DNA from: Owenia fusiformis | Taxonomy: Eukaryota > Annelida > Polychaeta > Sabellida > Oweniidae | DNA length: 64,000 nt | Direction of reading: 5' to 3' | NCBI GenBank assembly: GCA_903813345.2 | Contig: CAIIXF020000007.1 | Span: forward strand, 19,395,564 to 19,459,563 | Part shown: one piece after another, positions 49,072-61,100 of the stretch | Layout of the letters: the number at the start of each line of letters is the position of its first letter | Numbering within the stretch: the first letter of the stretch is position 1 | Position numbers and translations under genes: made by a program | Notes under the pieces: model-generated | Told to the model about the DNA's origin: nothing | Seen by the model: the letters and a program-made list of their open reading frames with translations, nothing else | Database searches by the model: none

Positions 49072-49292
49072 AAGCCGCCAGAAAAAAATTGGGCCCTTCA
49101 AAAATTTTGGGCGAAAAAAGGCCTTGAGACCCCAAAAAGTGGGCCTTTTTGGTCATTACTGCGCCTTTTAAGGTCTTATTTTTATTTTCAGGCCAAATTT
49201 TGAAAAAATGGGCCTCAAAATTTGGGCCCACTTTTGGGGTTTAGGGGTCCTGAAATTTGGACCCCCCTTGTTGGTTCCCAGATCCGCCCCTG
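49072..49292. mobile_element. Family B transposon copy
   Basis: The right end, read as complement, is CAGGGGCGGATCTGGGAACC, the same as the start of the copy at 18081. The interior shares ccccaaaaagtgggcc, gaccaaaaaggccc (as complement) and gggtttaggggtcc. The left end is diverged. Confidence 0.65.
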
Positions 49293-49900
49293 TACAATAT
49301 GTAATAAATTGTAATATTGTAAACGTTCTGCTGTGTAATTCTTTGTGTGCTTAAGGTGGTAAAAACTGATCGTTAAAGTACTATGCAATAACATGAATAA
49401 AACAAATCTTAAAAGTATTTGGAAGTTGTTTTCGTGCTTTTTGATTAATATTCATTGGACACTCATAATTTATTATTGTTCTTTTTCCGAATTATGAATG
49501 ATTCAAAACAAGCTGCAATTTGCGCGTTTTTAGTATTCTTATCTTCATGATTGGCTTACCATGTTTATTGCTTAGACCTATCAACTTATTGATAAATGCT
49601 GATCTAATGAGATGCATTGAGTCGTTCTAGTACATTAACAATCCAATAATTGCTCCTATGATTCTCTAAACAAAGAGAAGGGGTTAAGAGAACGTACGTC
49701 CGTAAAGGCAATAACCTGATAACTCTTAAACACTTTCTAATGGCAATTTGGCGGCCGTTTTTATTTCTGGTACTTTTACGTTGCTGCTATAGAGGGTGTC
49801 CCGAAAGTATGGGACCCCCACCCTAGGCAGACATATACCAATGTCTCCAATGGATGTGCCATATGTCATTTTAAAGCATATCCATTTACATTGATTTGCA

Positions 49901-50405
49901 TGGAAAAGAGACACTCAAATAATACACACACAGATAAGACTTAGATGCAGCGACTTAAACCAAGATCTACATCTCAACCATGTAAAGGACAGCCCCAAAT
50001 GTGAATGCGGAAACCCAATAGAAAGTGCCGAACACTATTTCAAAGAATGTACTTTATACCAAAGACACAAAACAATTCTACCTAGGACAACATTGACAGA
50101 ACTTATCCATGGAAATGCAAGGAAAACAGATGAAGAAAACAAAGCCACATTCACTGCTGTTCACAATTACATAAGAGTTACAAAAAGATTCTCTAACAAG
50201 TAGTTTTTCCTCCTTTCACTCTCTCATTTCTTCCCAAGCCTCCCATCCTGCACAAATAAATAAAACTGTAATAATTCTCTAGGACAACCAAAGGAGAGGA
50301 CTTAGAATAGGCGAAAGCCTCTTGTCCGATCCATTTCGTCCAATTGTATTAATATAATGTATGTAAAACTTATAGACGAATAAAATATTTTTAATAATAA
50401 TAATA
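49901..50405 (+). pseudogene. 5'-truncated non-LTR retrotransposon (LINE) 3' end
   Basis: ACATTGATTTGCA duplicates the target at 49888-49900 and 50406-50418. The frame is open from the first inserted base to TAG at 50201-50203 (100 residues). It carries a C-x-C-x8-H-x4-C zinc motif (CECG...EHYFKEC), as found after the reverse transcriptase domain of many LINEs. The 3' end is (TAA)n, typical of I-like and related clades. It is a fragment with no polymerase motifs and cannot be active. Confidence 0.88.
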
Positions 50406-50426
50406 ACATTGATTTGCAAAGTATCA

Positions 50427-50515
50427 CATCCTCCTAAGCAGGTATCCAGAATCCGTACCTCCTTCTAAAAAGAAAGAATATGTTCTGGATTTTGAAGCCC
50501 TGTGATCGGAGGATG
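50427..50515. mobile_element. Short copy of the CATCCTCC-ended element
   Basis: Starts CATCCTCCTAAGCAGGT and ends CCTGTGATCGGAGGATG, the same termini as at 26614-26862, but only 89 bp because the middle is missing. It is flanked by AAAGTATCA on both sides (50418-50426 and 50516-50524), a 9-bp duplication. Confidence 0.88.
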
Positions 50516-50639
50516 AAAGTATCATGGTTCACCGTCATCTTTTTCAAACATATTATACAATAATCCTAGTATAATACGCCATGTTTTATCGTCAAGGCCT
50601 GTAGGATGGCAAAACAGACAAAAATCAATAATATCGGAA

Positions 50640-50800
50640 CACACTTATACATGTAACTAAAAAGTAGTGGAGCGATATTGTTGAAATTTTATATTTTATT
50701 TGAATACTAATACTTGGAAAATTATTACGCTTTCTAGTGAGAATTTGGCTATTAGGCTCGACCATTCCGAAAATGGTGGCCACGCCTTGCTTGGCGTTGC
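50640..50800. repeat. Dispersed repeat shared with about 60587
   Basis: gtagtggagcgatattgttgaaattttata here matches gtagtgcagcgattttgttgaaattttata near 60587, followed in both by tgaatacta, atttagct / atttggct and a GGCCAC block. No ends were defined. Confidence 0.55.
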
Positions 50801-52044
50801 TGTTATTATATCTAGGCCTAGTTTAAGATGCGATAAAGCGTCTCCAATAAGAATCAAATCGTTTGTCATAAATCATACCTGACATAAAAAAAACCAAGGC
50901 CAAACGCGTCGATAACGATTTGTGTTTGCGAGTGTACTACCTGATTGCGCATAAAGAAATAAAGAAATAACGCTTGTTGTCCCAAGAACGAGTCCAATAA
51001 TTTGAAATATTTCATGATTAAAAACTTCAACTGAAAAATGGCATAAATCATTTACATCACGTGTGTACATCTAGACTAATGAAAAGAAGAAAAATCTTCT
51101 TTACTTTATATTATTGCTAAACACCTATGTTTTTTTAGAGATACATGAATTAATGAATCATTTTTGTCCGATTGTGGGCAGTAAAAAATAAATGATTTAA
51201 AGCTGATCCTTAAATTATTTCACGATATCTATCCATCTATGAGTTGACCTATTTTTGGAAAAAAGTTGGGTACCATATGTCTTTTATGATTTTTTGCCTA
51301 CACACTCTTATTTAAACAAGGGCTACCGACTTACAAACAAAATTGCCTGACGACGTCAAAGGAGAACCTCAAGATTTGCAATCGCTGACTTGCTGACACA
51401 CATAAAGGTAATTTTTGAAGATTTTTTATATTGATTTTCTTTATTTCTGGATACATTTATATTTCAATTTCTATTTATGTGTTTTTACACTAACAATTTA
51501 AAGTAATGATTTGTCACGTAGGCCTTGAGTTATTTTCTAAAGTGATAATTATGTCCAGGTGAATTCAAAGTAGGCCTACCTTTTTAACTATTCAAAAAAG
51601 ACCTTTTCAATCTGATTTATAAATCAACAATTTCTTATTTTATATATCCTTCAGCTAAATACATGAAATACACTCAACAAATTAACACTTTTAATATAAA
51701 TCAGAACTTGAACCAACATTTACTGTTAGATTGCTTGAATCTCGGTGACCATTAAAACAAAACTTGATTGTTTTTGTCACATTGTAATAAATGTTGCTTA
51801 CTTGGCCATGTGATCTTATTCATACTTTGCCATAGACCTGTAGATAGAAACGATTGACTAATGTGTAAAAATCAATTTGAAATAATTAAAGAGACCACGG
51901 CTACTCGCACGTCTCATCAATCGCGAAAGTTGTGAAATGTTATATACAGGGTGAGCCAAAAAGGGTAATTCTGAGAGATTTTGATAACTCAGTCGTTCAG
52001 ATTTTTAACTCATATTCGGCTCATGTTCAATGCTCTTTCATTGA

Positions 52045-52199
52045 GGCCCGTAGCCAGCTTTTGCCCCAAAGGGGGGGGGGTGACTTTAATTTCTGAAAAA
52101 TTCCAGGGGGTTCATCAAGCGAAAACTGCTCAACATGATGATAAACTGCATGTTAAGGGGAGGGGGTGCCCGGACTACCCCAACCCTGAGCTACGGGCC
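52045..52199. mobile_element. Family A transposon copy with GGCCCGTAGC ends
   Basis: GGCCCGTAGCCAGCTTTTGC opens the copy and GAGCTACGGGCC closes it, exact complements over ten bases. It has a G run and tcatcaagcgaaaactgctc inside. It lies within the mariner-like element. Confidence 0.65.
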
Positions 52200-52218
52200 C
52201 AATGCCGATCTCGTCTTT

Positions 52219-52779
52219 CTGGAAGCAAACTTGAACCTAGGATGAAGAAAAATCCTAGTTCATTGTAGTTTGAACTCAAATCTCCTTTTTCAACTCTCTG
52301 ATAGTTCAGGGTTGTTAGTGTAGACATTGCTTTGCGATAGCCCCAAAGATATAGTGACTGTTGGAAAAATTCAATTCACTTTATTTAATTAAAAGTCAAT
52401 CATGCACTCTTTCACACAATACATGAAAACGATTTTCATTAGATTTTCAGCAATCATGTTTTAGTTGTAAACCAGAAGCAATTTAGTGTTTGGCCAAAAC
52501 TGGAAGCAAACTTGAACCTAGGATGAAGAAAAATCCTAGTTCATTGTAGTTTGAACTCAAATCTCCTTTTTCAACTCTCTGATAGTTCAGGGTTGTTAGT
52601 GTAGACATTGCTTTGCGATAGCCCCAAAGATATAGTGACTGTTGGAAAAATTCAATTCACTTTATTTAATTAAAAGTCAATCATGCACTCTTTCACACAA
52701 TACATGAAAACGATTTTCATTAGATTTTCAGCAATCATGTTTTAGTTGTAAACCAGAAGCAATTTAGTGTTTGGCCAAA
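52219..52779. repeat. Direct tandem duplication of 281 bp
   Basis: ctggaagcaaacttgaacct begins at 52219 and again at 52500. By eye the two 280-281 bp copies are identical apart from the last base. This means a very recent duplication, or an assembly artefact. Confidence 0.92.
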
Positions 52780-53181
52780 CCCCAACGTACCTTTTTTAGA
52801 ACTCAATATCCATCCTTTCTTCGACAATAGCACCCATAATCTTTGTTACATTTAGGTCAGGGTTGTTCCCAGTATACTGAAATGAAGTATATTTTTGTCC
52901 AAATACCAAGTTTTGAAATTCCTGTAACTTTTAACCATTTGGGGTTTGAACCACGATACTTGGAAAATCAATGTAACTTTGGATGAGCTTTAAAATGATA
53001 TATGACACATACTACGGAGACATTGGTATATGTCTGCCTAGGAGGGGGGATACTTTCGGGACACCCTGTAGTTGTGTGATTTTAATTAGTTGAAAGTTTT
53101 GGAAGTTGTAACATTTGTATATATAATACATGTCATGCCAGTCTTGAGTTCTTGATTACTTGATTGAGTTCTATTTAATTA

Positions 53182-53577
53182 CAGGGTGGGCCAAAAAAAC
53201 AATACCCAACTTCAAATCAAGATAAAAATAGTTATGTTCAATATGGTACACTGAAATTCATAAATAATATGTTAAGTCACAAATGATGCAAAGAAACAAG
53301 CATGTATTCACCTAACAAAATAATATTCTATAAATAAAAAGTTTACATAATTCCATTGATTTACTGTTTTCTCCCTAAAATCTAGAAACCTTAAATAGCA
53401 ACCCAGCCTCCCAAATGAGTATAATAAAACTTAACTATTGATTTTATGACATAGTGGTATATGCCAAATTGTTTGAAAAAGTGTTACCTTTAAAATTTTA
53501 TATAAGTCAATGTACCATATTGAATGTAACTATTATTATTCTGATTTAAAGTTGGGTATTGTTTTTGGCCCACCCTG
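53182..53577. mobile_element. Mariner-type MITE of 396 bp
   Basis: CAGGGTGGGCCAAAAAAACA opens it, and the complement of the right end reads CAGGGTGGGCCAAAAACAAT. Both go on to tacccaactt, aatagtta and caatatggtaca, so the inverted repeats are about 70 bp. TA flanks both ends (53180-53181, 53578-53579). No transposase. Confidence 0.9.
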
Positions 53578-54019
53578 TATATCTATGTAACTATACAGTA
53601 GTTACCGTTCATTATACATTAGTGTCCAAGAAATAAATGTCGTCAATTAATAATCTGATGTATTTTTAAATGTCGCAGATTATTTTAAATTCCGAAAAAT
53701 GTCGATTATTTGAAAGTGTGACCTTAGAGGTCTTTAAGTTCTTAAACTATATGAAACATTGCGACCATCACACCCGATTTAAAAGGCTTTATTCATAGCG
53801 AAAGTAACCGATAAAAACAACATTTCTAGAAAATGTGTAGGTTTCTCAACCTCCAGGGAGTTTTTATTCATAGTTTTCCACTCTTCAATAACTATGACCA
53901 CTCGAGTGACTCGGCATACTATCAACCATTAACAAAAGCCGATACAAGTTTTACTTAATATATCTGTAATGTCAAAATCAATTCTATGATCTTTTTTAAA
54001 TCCATTGTAGCTTTCTACT

Positions 54020-54289
54020 ATGACTGCAGCAAAACTAACAATAGCTGTTTTGATTGGTTTGGTGGTGGTGGCAATGGCGGTGGCCGAGAGGAAAACGAAT
54101 GTTTGTGACGAGGGATCACAAGAACTCCAAGACTGCACGGATTTTACAGAAGGAAGAAGATGCGGAAACTTTTTCGACAGTGTAAATGAAGCAAAACAAG
54201 CTGCACATTTCAGCAATTGTTGCAGTGGTGACGTCCAGTACTCTGTGTATAAGATGTTGTGTGAAAAGAAAGAGGCAAAAGAAGATTAA
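54020..54289 (+). CDS. Small secreted six-cysteine protein, family not recognised
   Basis: The product is 89 residues. Residues 1-22 are a clear signal peptide (Lys-5, a hydrophobic core, AVA before the cut). The mature part is about 67 residues with cysteines at 29, 39, 48, 67, 68 and 81 (C-x9-C-x8-C-x18-CC-x12-C), which would allow three disulfides. The Lys/Glu-rich end has no membrane anchor or dibasic cleavage series. A splice acceptor (ttgtag) sits 10 bases before the ATG, so a non-coding first exon is likely upstream. AATAAA follows at 54346 and 54389. It ends 213 bases from the stop of the opposing Ebony-like gene. Function unknown: a hormone, a structural or defence peptide are all open. 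Confidence 0.75.
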   Translation: MTAAKLTIAVLIGLVVVAMAVAERKTNVCDEGSQELQDCTDFTEGRRCGNFFDSVNEAKQAAHFSNCCSGDVQYSVYKMLCEKKEAKED

Positions 54290-54345
54290 TAACATAATGC
54301 ACTAAACTACGACAGTAGTATGTAGATGACATACATTATTGTAAT

Positions 54346-54351
54346 AATAAA
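54346..54351 (+). terminator. Polyadenylation signal of the small secreted protein gene
   Basis: AATAAA 57 bases after the TAA stop, with a second AATAAA at 54389-54394. Confidence 0.6.
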
Positions 54352-54502
54352 GCCTCGACCGAAATATATTTTAGCCTGTTTTTATTTCAATAAAGTAGTG
54401 ACATGAATACGCGTCACTGTAACACCAGTTATATGAAAGGCATATGCAGGTGTTTGAAGTGTTGACTGAGTTTGTAGTCTATAGCCTTAAGTATTTTAAA
54501 CT

Positions 54503-57500
54503 TCAGAGGTATTTGACCATTGTCTTGAGATAGTAATCATCCTTGGCTTCTTCGAAAGGTGTCGTGCCATTCCATTTGTAGCTTTTTACGTGAATCACTT
54601 TTTCAACTGTGTATCCATAGTAATGTTCATCCAAATCCTAAAAATATAATAAAAATATGAGCGTCTTACCCAATACAGCCTCATCCCGAATTCTCAATGC
54701 CTGTTTGAAAATATCGAATGAGATCAAGGTACTCATTGTCGTGATAATTGCACACGTAGGCCTACAGTAATGGCCTGAAGTGTAGAAGATAATCTGAAGA
54801 CGCCCATTAAAGATGAATGATTCATATGATGTATCTTAAACTATGCCATGTATTATATATTTTAAAGATAAATCATTTCCTTACATTCAATATACCACCA
54901 TCGGATTGAAATTTTTTAGTTTTTAGTGCGGAGTTAGAGGCTAGAATTGACACCAGAGTGTCACGAGCGACAAAAAATAAAAAAAATAAAATTCAAGAAT
55001 TTCCCTTCATATTGCAGTCACAGCTCAATCGATATGCTTGACCGAATCATTACACACTTGATACAGTTAATTCAAAAGATAAGTGTTATTGGTGACTTTT
55101 GCACTAAACTTGTATAAATGTATCTCTATTTGTTTCTCAAATAGGTATTCTGCCATATCCAGCTCCTGATCATCCAGAATATTCATCTTTAAACTGGGGT
55201 ATTGCTAATTGGTCCACCATGTAGGTAGGCCTACTGATTTACACTCTCTGACTAGCAACTCTCCAATTGAAGCATGTTTTAGCAGCTTAAGATTTTTAGT
55301 GTTCAGTCAGTTTTTTAACTTGAAAATCATAAACCAAACCAAATGTTTTTCAAAGGGAATGAAATTTTATGTCTTACCATTGTCACCTGATGGGCGTTCA
55401 CAGAAAGTATTCCCCTGCATCCCTTCGTTTTAGCAAGTTTTAGTACTTCCTCTTCGATCATGTGTAGTAAAACCATATTCTCTCTGTGGGGGAGCATGGT
55501 GTCTGTTGATATCATGAATGAATCTAACCAATCACCTCCCATTTGAAGAAGTTTCTCACGGACTGGCAAGTCTACGTCTTCTAATATTGCACCAACAGCT
55601 TCTTTTAAAAACAGTGGTTTTGCAGTTGATCTATAATTTTAAAAGTTAGGTAGGTCCGTTTATTTGTGAACTAATGAAAGCCCATGGTGAAACTCAGCAC
55701 AACGACATATTCATTAACATAATACTTTCACCAAAATAATTACATAGGACTGTGCATGCTCATCGTGAGTAAGAATTAAATGAAGCAGAGAATGAAAGTA
55801 GGAGAAAGTGTACAAATGTAAAAAGATGAAACCACATGAATCAAACATTGAATCTTTTCAATCAATATGTATTTTGCGTTTTGTACATTGGGAGCAGAAT
55901 TGTCTTTCACTCGAATGAGCTATTCTCTCATCTCCCTTTAAGCAAGATTTAGGCAAGAAAATTAGGCCAGTTATTAATTAGGTAGCACAACCAAAATGAA
56001 AATGTAACGATGACCTTCCATTGCTTACCGTATGTCAAGGATCAATGCAGCAGCGACAATTTTGTTAGTTTCGTTGTCTCGAACAACGAGAGACAAATCT
56101 TCTTCTATCAGTTCCTTCCAAACACTCTTCACGAGGAGCTCTAGGTCTTCAAACGTTGAATCAACGAGAACATCAAGGTCAACTTTCGTCGAGAATGACT
56201 TTGCAACCAATGGGATTACATCCTCGTTATCGTCTGCAGAAGTCATAGGCATTATGGTGTACCTCTTTGATTTTGATTGAAAGTCATTCACACCCTCATC
56301 GTTTCGTTTGATTCGCTCGACGACATCTCCTATAGTCCCTGACTCCAGGAAATCTGCAAAATCGATGCTGTACCCGGCAATTTTGAGCTTTACTATTGTT
56401 GATATAGCATTTAATGAATTTCCCCCTATTTTAAAGAAGTTCATATTGAGGTACGAGCCCGATGGTTGAAGTAACAATTCGCCAGAAATGACATCAATCA
56501 CTCCACGCTCTATGGCAGATAAAGTCTGATCGAATGTAGGGTTGTCTGGGTTATTCACTTGGACGGCATGGTAATGCTCGACTAGCTGTTTCCGATCTAA
56601 TTTTCCCGTCTCTTTCATGAGTGGAAGCTCTAATATGTGATACACCTTAGGAAGCATATATGGTGGTAGGTTTGAAATAAGTGTTTCAAGAAGTTTATCA
56701 TCTTCATTTTCTTTGGTTTTTGTCGTGTAAAACAATACCAATTGCTCATTGCAAAGTAAAACTACCGAAAAGTCAATGTTTTCTATCGACCTGGCGCATC
56801 TTTCAATTTCCTTTGTATTAATTCTATGACCTCTGAGCTTAATTTGAGAATCTCTTCTCCCCTCGTACCAAAGAACACCATTTTTAAACGAGCAAAAGTC
56901 ACCAGTTCTATACAGCGTGGAATGTACTGCTGCGTTCTTTCCCGATCCAAACAGGTGATTTGGGACGAAAGAATTATTTTTCAAAGAATCTACGTAGCCA
57001 TTTGTAACACTAATACCACTCACATATAGCTCTCCTACGATATTGCACCCCACTGGATTTTTATTGTCGTCAAGAAGGTATGTAATACAGTTTGCGATAG
57101 GCACGCCAATCGGAACGCTGTCCCGTTCTTTCCCCATAACATTTTTCAATTCTTCAACATTGTTAAATACTATAAACGTTACGTCTCCGAGCGTTTCTGT
57201 GCTTCCATATAAGTTAGCTAGTTTGATATCGTTGGACAATGCGTTGAAAAAATCTACAGCGACATCGAAAGGTAACTTTTCCCCACTTGATATTACCAGG
57301 CGCATACTTGATTTTAGTTTATTCTCTGACATGCTCTGATAAAGAACTATGCTTTTCAACAAAGATGGAACCGTTGTAATTCTGGTAACCCTTTCTTTCA
57401 CGAGAATTTTCAATAATGTTTCCGTATTTTGTACTTCACCTTTCTGTAGGATAACAATAGGAACACCCTGTAGTAAACTACCAAAGATTTCAGTCAAGGA

Positions 57501-58178
57501 GTCCACAAATAGTAGAGATGTTTTGTGACAACCTATATCATCATCATCGAAAGGAAATTCCCGCCATTGCCACATCAGTCGATTCATTATATTTCTGTGT
57601 GTCAACTTCACTCCTTTCGGCGTCCCGGTGCTACCTGATGTGTATAACACACTTGCAAGCTCAGACTTGCGCCCGTTAGTTATGTGTTCATCATTCGTCC
57701 CCGGGTTATCACCAATCAGGCTATCGTACGCTACGATTCCCAGTTCTCTCTTTGATTGAAGAATCGCGTCTTTAATATTCTCCGTCTCCGATTCATTGAC
57801 TGTAACAACGCAAATGGGGTCAGTTTCAGCGAACATTGTTATCAGCCTTTGGCTAGGTATACCTGGATCAAGTGGCAGGTATGCTGCGCCACTTTTTAAT
57901 ATTCCAAACAGGGCACATATTCTTTGTATACTTGGTGGTATCATGATACAAACAATAGGGGATTCTTGCTTCGCATAGCGTTCTCCTTGACCGGATAGCA
58001 ATCGCGTTGCTATTTCATCCGATGCTGCATCTAACTCCTCAAATGAATACGTTGATTCCCCCTCCTTTAGGGCTGTTTTGTTGAGAACTTTTTGAGCTCT
58101 TATGAAGTTGGAGAAGTATTCATGCACAGTTTGCGATGTTACTTCTTCTTCTTGGCCGTGGATGATACATTCCTCCAT
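54503..58178 (-). CDS. Ebony-like beta-alanyl-amine synthetase (NRPS-type A-PCP-amine domain)
   Basis: Three exons: 58178-56029, 55630-55378, 54637-54503. GT-AG junctions keep frame, giving 845 residues (Drosophila Ebony has 879). Residues about 15-530 are an adenylation domain with all core motifs: A3 YTSGSTGTPKG (179-189), A4 FVDS (224-227), A5 NLYGSTE (322-328), A7 YRTGD (423-427), A8 RRDSQIKLRG (441-450), A10 GKLDRK (525-530). A carrier domain follows with GGNSL, Ser588 being the phosphopantetheine site. From about 637 to the end is a short domain resembling Ebony's GNAT-fold amine-selecting domain, ending in YKWNGTTPFEE. Ebony activates beta-alanine and couples it to dopamine, histamine or related amines in the cytosol. 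The FVDS pocket and the lack of any condensation domain support this, rather than a microbial NRPS or an AASDH. The substrates are inferred. No in-frame stop lies between the upstream acceptor and the ATG. Confidence 0.88.
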
Positions 58179-61100
58179 TTTAGTCTTTTGGGTGACTAGA
58201 CACTGAAATTACTTAAAACGTCCATTTGACAAGTATCGAGTTTGTTACATGCAACTGTGACTGTCTCTACAGTTATGCAAGCCTCTAACAATTGAATTCT
58301 GAAAAATATGAATGAGTTCCAAAGTTAGTCAGGGTCTACTAGTATTTTGACATTAATTCCAAATACGTCCATTTTACAAGTGAGCTTATCACATTGTATC
58401 CCACAGTGCAGTAAAGAAAACCTCAAAAGACATTCTGAAAAACATGAAAGTGTTATACAAAGTTTGTCCGGGTTTATTGTAGCTTTAATTCGAAATAGGT
58501 CTACTTTCTTACAATTTCTCTTTGTGTGATTGAATTAATATATTCGACAACAATATTTTGTGTTTGAACTAGTTTCAAATGAAAAAATATTACCTTTAAA
58601 ACCCCCATATAAAGTTTAGAGGTTGTAACTATTAAAGTCTTAATACAGTATGTTTGCTGTGATATAACAATATATTGTTATTGCATTTAATTGATGAAAA
58701 TGAATTTTATTGATGATATTCGTCAAAAAACTCATTTTTATTGTTTATAAGCCCTTGATACTTATATACATCATTTAAACCAATTTGGCTTGTATTTGTA
58801 GTCTTGCCCAATGTTATCAAAGTGTGACATGTAAAACTTTTTTCAATTCCAAAAAGTTACTTTTGAAGGACTTTTTGAAAAATGATGGGAAATTTGAGTA
58901 TTTGAGAAATGAAAAGCTGACAACTTTTTTTAAAGTCATGACAAATAGTAAATGAATGATGAAAATATATTTTCAATTTTACATGGGGACTTTAATACAT
59001 TTACTATTGCTCAAAATATGGAAGAAGTACAATGAAACAAATAGAACATTGCAAGCATTCCAAAACATTATTGAATCGATTTTGATTTCCGTGAACACGG
59101 TGAAAACGGAATAACAAATTGATAATGGGATTGAATGACGGAAGTAACAAATTTTGCTTTACAAGTCCATTAATCTTCATCAAAGAGAATCTGCCTGCTT
59201 TAATGGGCATTTACATGTGTCCAGGCATTTTTACTTGATTATTGAAAAAATTAAATAAAACCCACTGAATGGTAAAATAGCTATTTTGTTTGATGGCAGT
59301 AGATAAAAAGCATGCCTACTTTTCAGTTAGCTAATCAAATGATTACAAATGAGGATTGACTCTGTATAATATGCATTCATAAATGCTACGAAACATGTTG
59401 CATGGACGAACAGTGAAGAAGGTATTGTCTGTACGAAGACTTATCTCATCGAACGAAATTTGAGGGATGAAGAAAACGCCTCCGTTCGTCTGTCTGTCCC
59501 TGCAATAACTCAAATAACGTCAGCCAAATATCGTGTATGTTTTATACTGAAGCCTGCGTCGTGTGTGTTCATCGATTGCGTTAAGATTTTTCAAACTACA
59601 TGAAAAATATGTTTGACATCAGCCCTTTAATACTTTCTCTATGCACATACCATTTGTCTGATATTTTGTATCCTCCAACACACTGGTTGAATTAGCATTG
59701 CTGATGCATCATTTGTTTAAGATTTGCCTGAAAGTGCCCTTACGGGTTAACTCTTAAATGACAGACAACCAAAACATCAGACAAAATGTTGTTATTTTTG
59801 TGGTGGATTTAGGTTTTGCTCACCGATATTTTGGATCCTCCAAACATTAAGATTTCATCAATGCTCAAAAATGATTTCAAACAATTTTTTCAGAAATGAG
59901 ACTAATCCGATGTAGTATTTAAACAGAGTTACATGTATATAAAGTCTCAATTATATCTAATTTGTTAGTGAATTGAATATGCTGAGCATGTGTTGGAGGA
60001 CACAAAGCATATGGACATTATAAAACGTGTTATTTGTTAATGAGTATGAAATATCAAGCAACCCATTTTGAGAGCTGGTCGGAAAGAGATTTTATTAACC
60101 AGTTTGAAGTTATTGACAGACGAGGTGCATAATTTGTAATGTTGTCCGAGTTTCTATATATATCAACCTTTTAAGCTGTTTTTAAGATTTAATAAGCAAT
60201 ATTTTTATTATAATTCGCATGGTCATGGTAAACAGTTGATATCACGATAGCATACATATTATGTCGTTGGTATCAATACACATGGCGCAGGACTTGGTAG
60301 AATAACAGAATTCATGGAATTTAAAAATATCAATTATCGTGCCCATAAGTACAACCCCATTTCGAAAATGATTGTCGGTTTCAAAATGGCTGCCATTTCA
60401 GTGTCAATTTTACAGTATTTAAGCTACATTTTATAAAACTGTATTATTAACATGTCTTTATTTAATTCATAATTAAAATTTAAAAAACACGGCGCCATCT
60501 TGTAAATTTGGCATATAGGCGGACATTTTGAAAAACGGCGGCTATTCTTTTGTCCGTAATTTTTCGTTTTTCTGGAACTGGAGTAGTGCAGCGATTTTGT
60601 TGAAATTTTATATGTGAATACTAAGAAGCGTATAACAATTTAGCTAATGGGGGCCACTTTGAAAAATAGTGGCAATTTTAATGTGTTCTCTGTTTTTTTG
60701 CTATAACCGGAAAAGTAATGTTTAATGATAATTTGACTAATATAGGCAGCTTTTTCCAAAAATGTTGGTCATCATGTATTCTGATGTTGAGGTTTCCATA
60801 ATCTCCCGCTCCTGGGCATATCTTCCCACTTCAATGAATGGAAAAAAGATGGCAGCACTGGGTTTCATTCATTTTTCATCTATTTAGAATTTTAACTATA
60901 TTTTTTGAAAAAATGAGAAATCTCTCCTGGGTATAGGATAACGCAATTATGTATGGTCGGTTCGGAAATGGGGTTTATCCCTTCGTTTCCTCAAGTAGAT
61001 ATACACATCTTCCTCTATATAAACCCATCTCCAAAACATCCAAGTACATAACCCTTATTTATTATCACGTGTGTACGACAACCTGAGACTAAAATAAATA

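Larger units (their letters stand above)
49792..53069. mobile_element. Mariner-like element, TIRs over 100 bp, interrupted by later insertions
   Basis: The left end, (G)AGGGTGTCCCGAAAGTATG, follows TA. The right end, read as complement, is CAGGGTGTCCCGAAAGTATC and is followed by TA. Both continue ctaggcagacatataccaat, gtctcc, cattttaaagc, acattgattt and aagtatc-tggttca. The left repeat is split by a LINE fragment (49901-50405) and a CATCCTCC element (50427-50515). Treating the two ends as one 3.28-kb element is inference; they could be two solo copies. Confidence 0.65.

Noticed and set aside
49901-50203. A host zinc-finger gene
   Set aside because: The C-x-C-x8-H-x4-C motif, the (TAA)n tail and the 13-bp flanking duplication identify a truncated LINE, not a host gene.
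51300-51408. First exon and promoter of the small secreted protein gene (TATTTAAA followed by a GTAATT donor)
   Set aside because: It lies inside the putative mariner-like element and the donor is ordinary; there is no evidence linking it to the exon at 54010.
56032-57978. Several plus-strand open frames of 60-98 codons
   Set aside because: All are antisense shadows of the Ebony-like adenylation exon.
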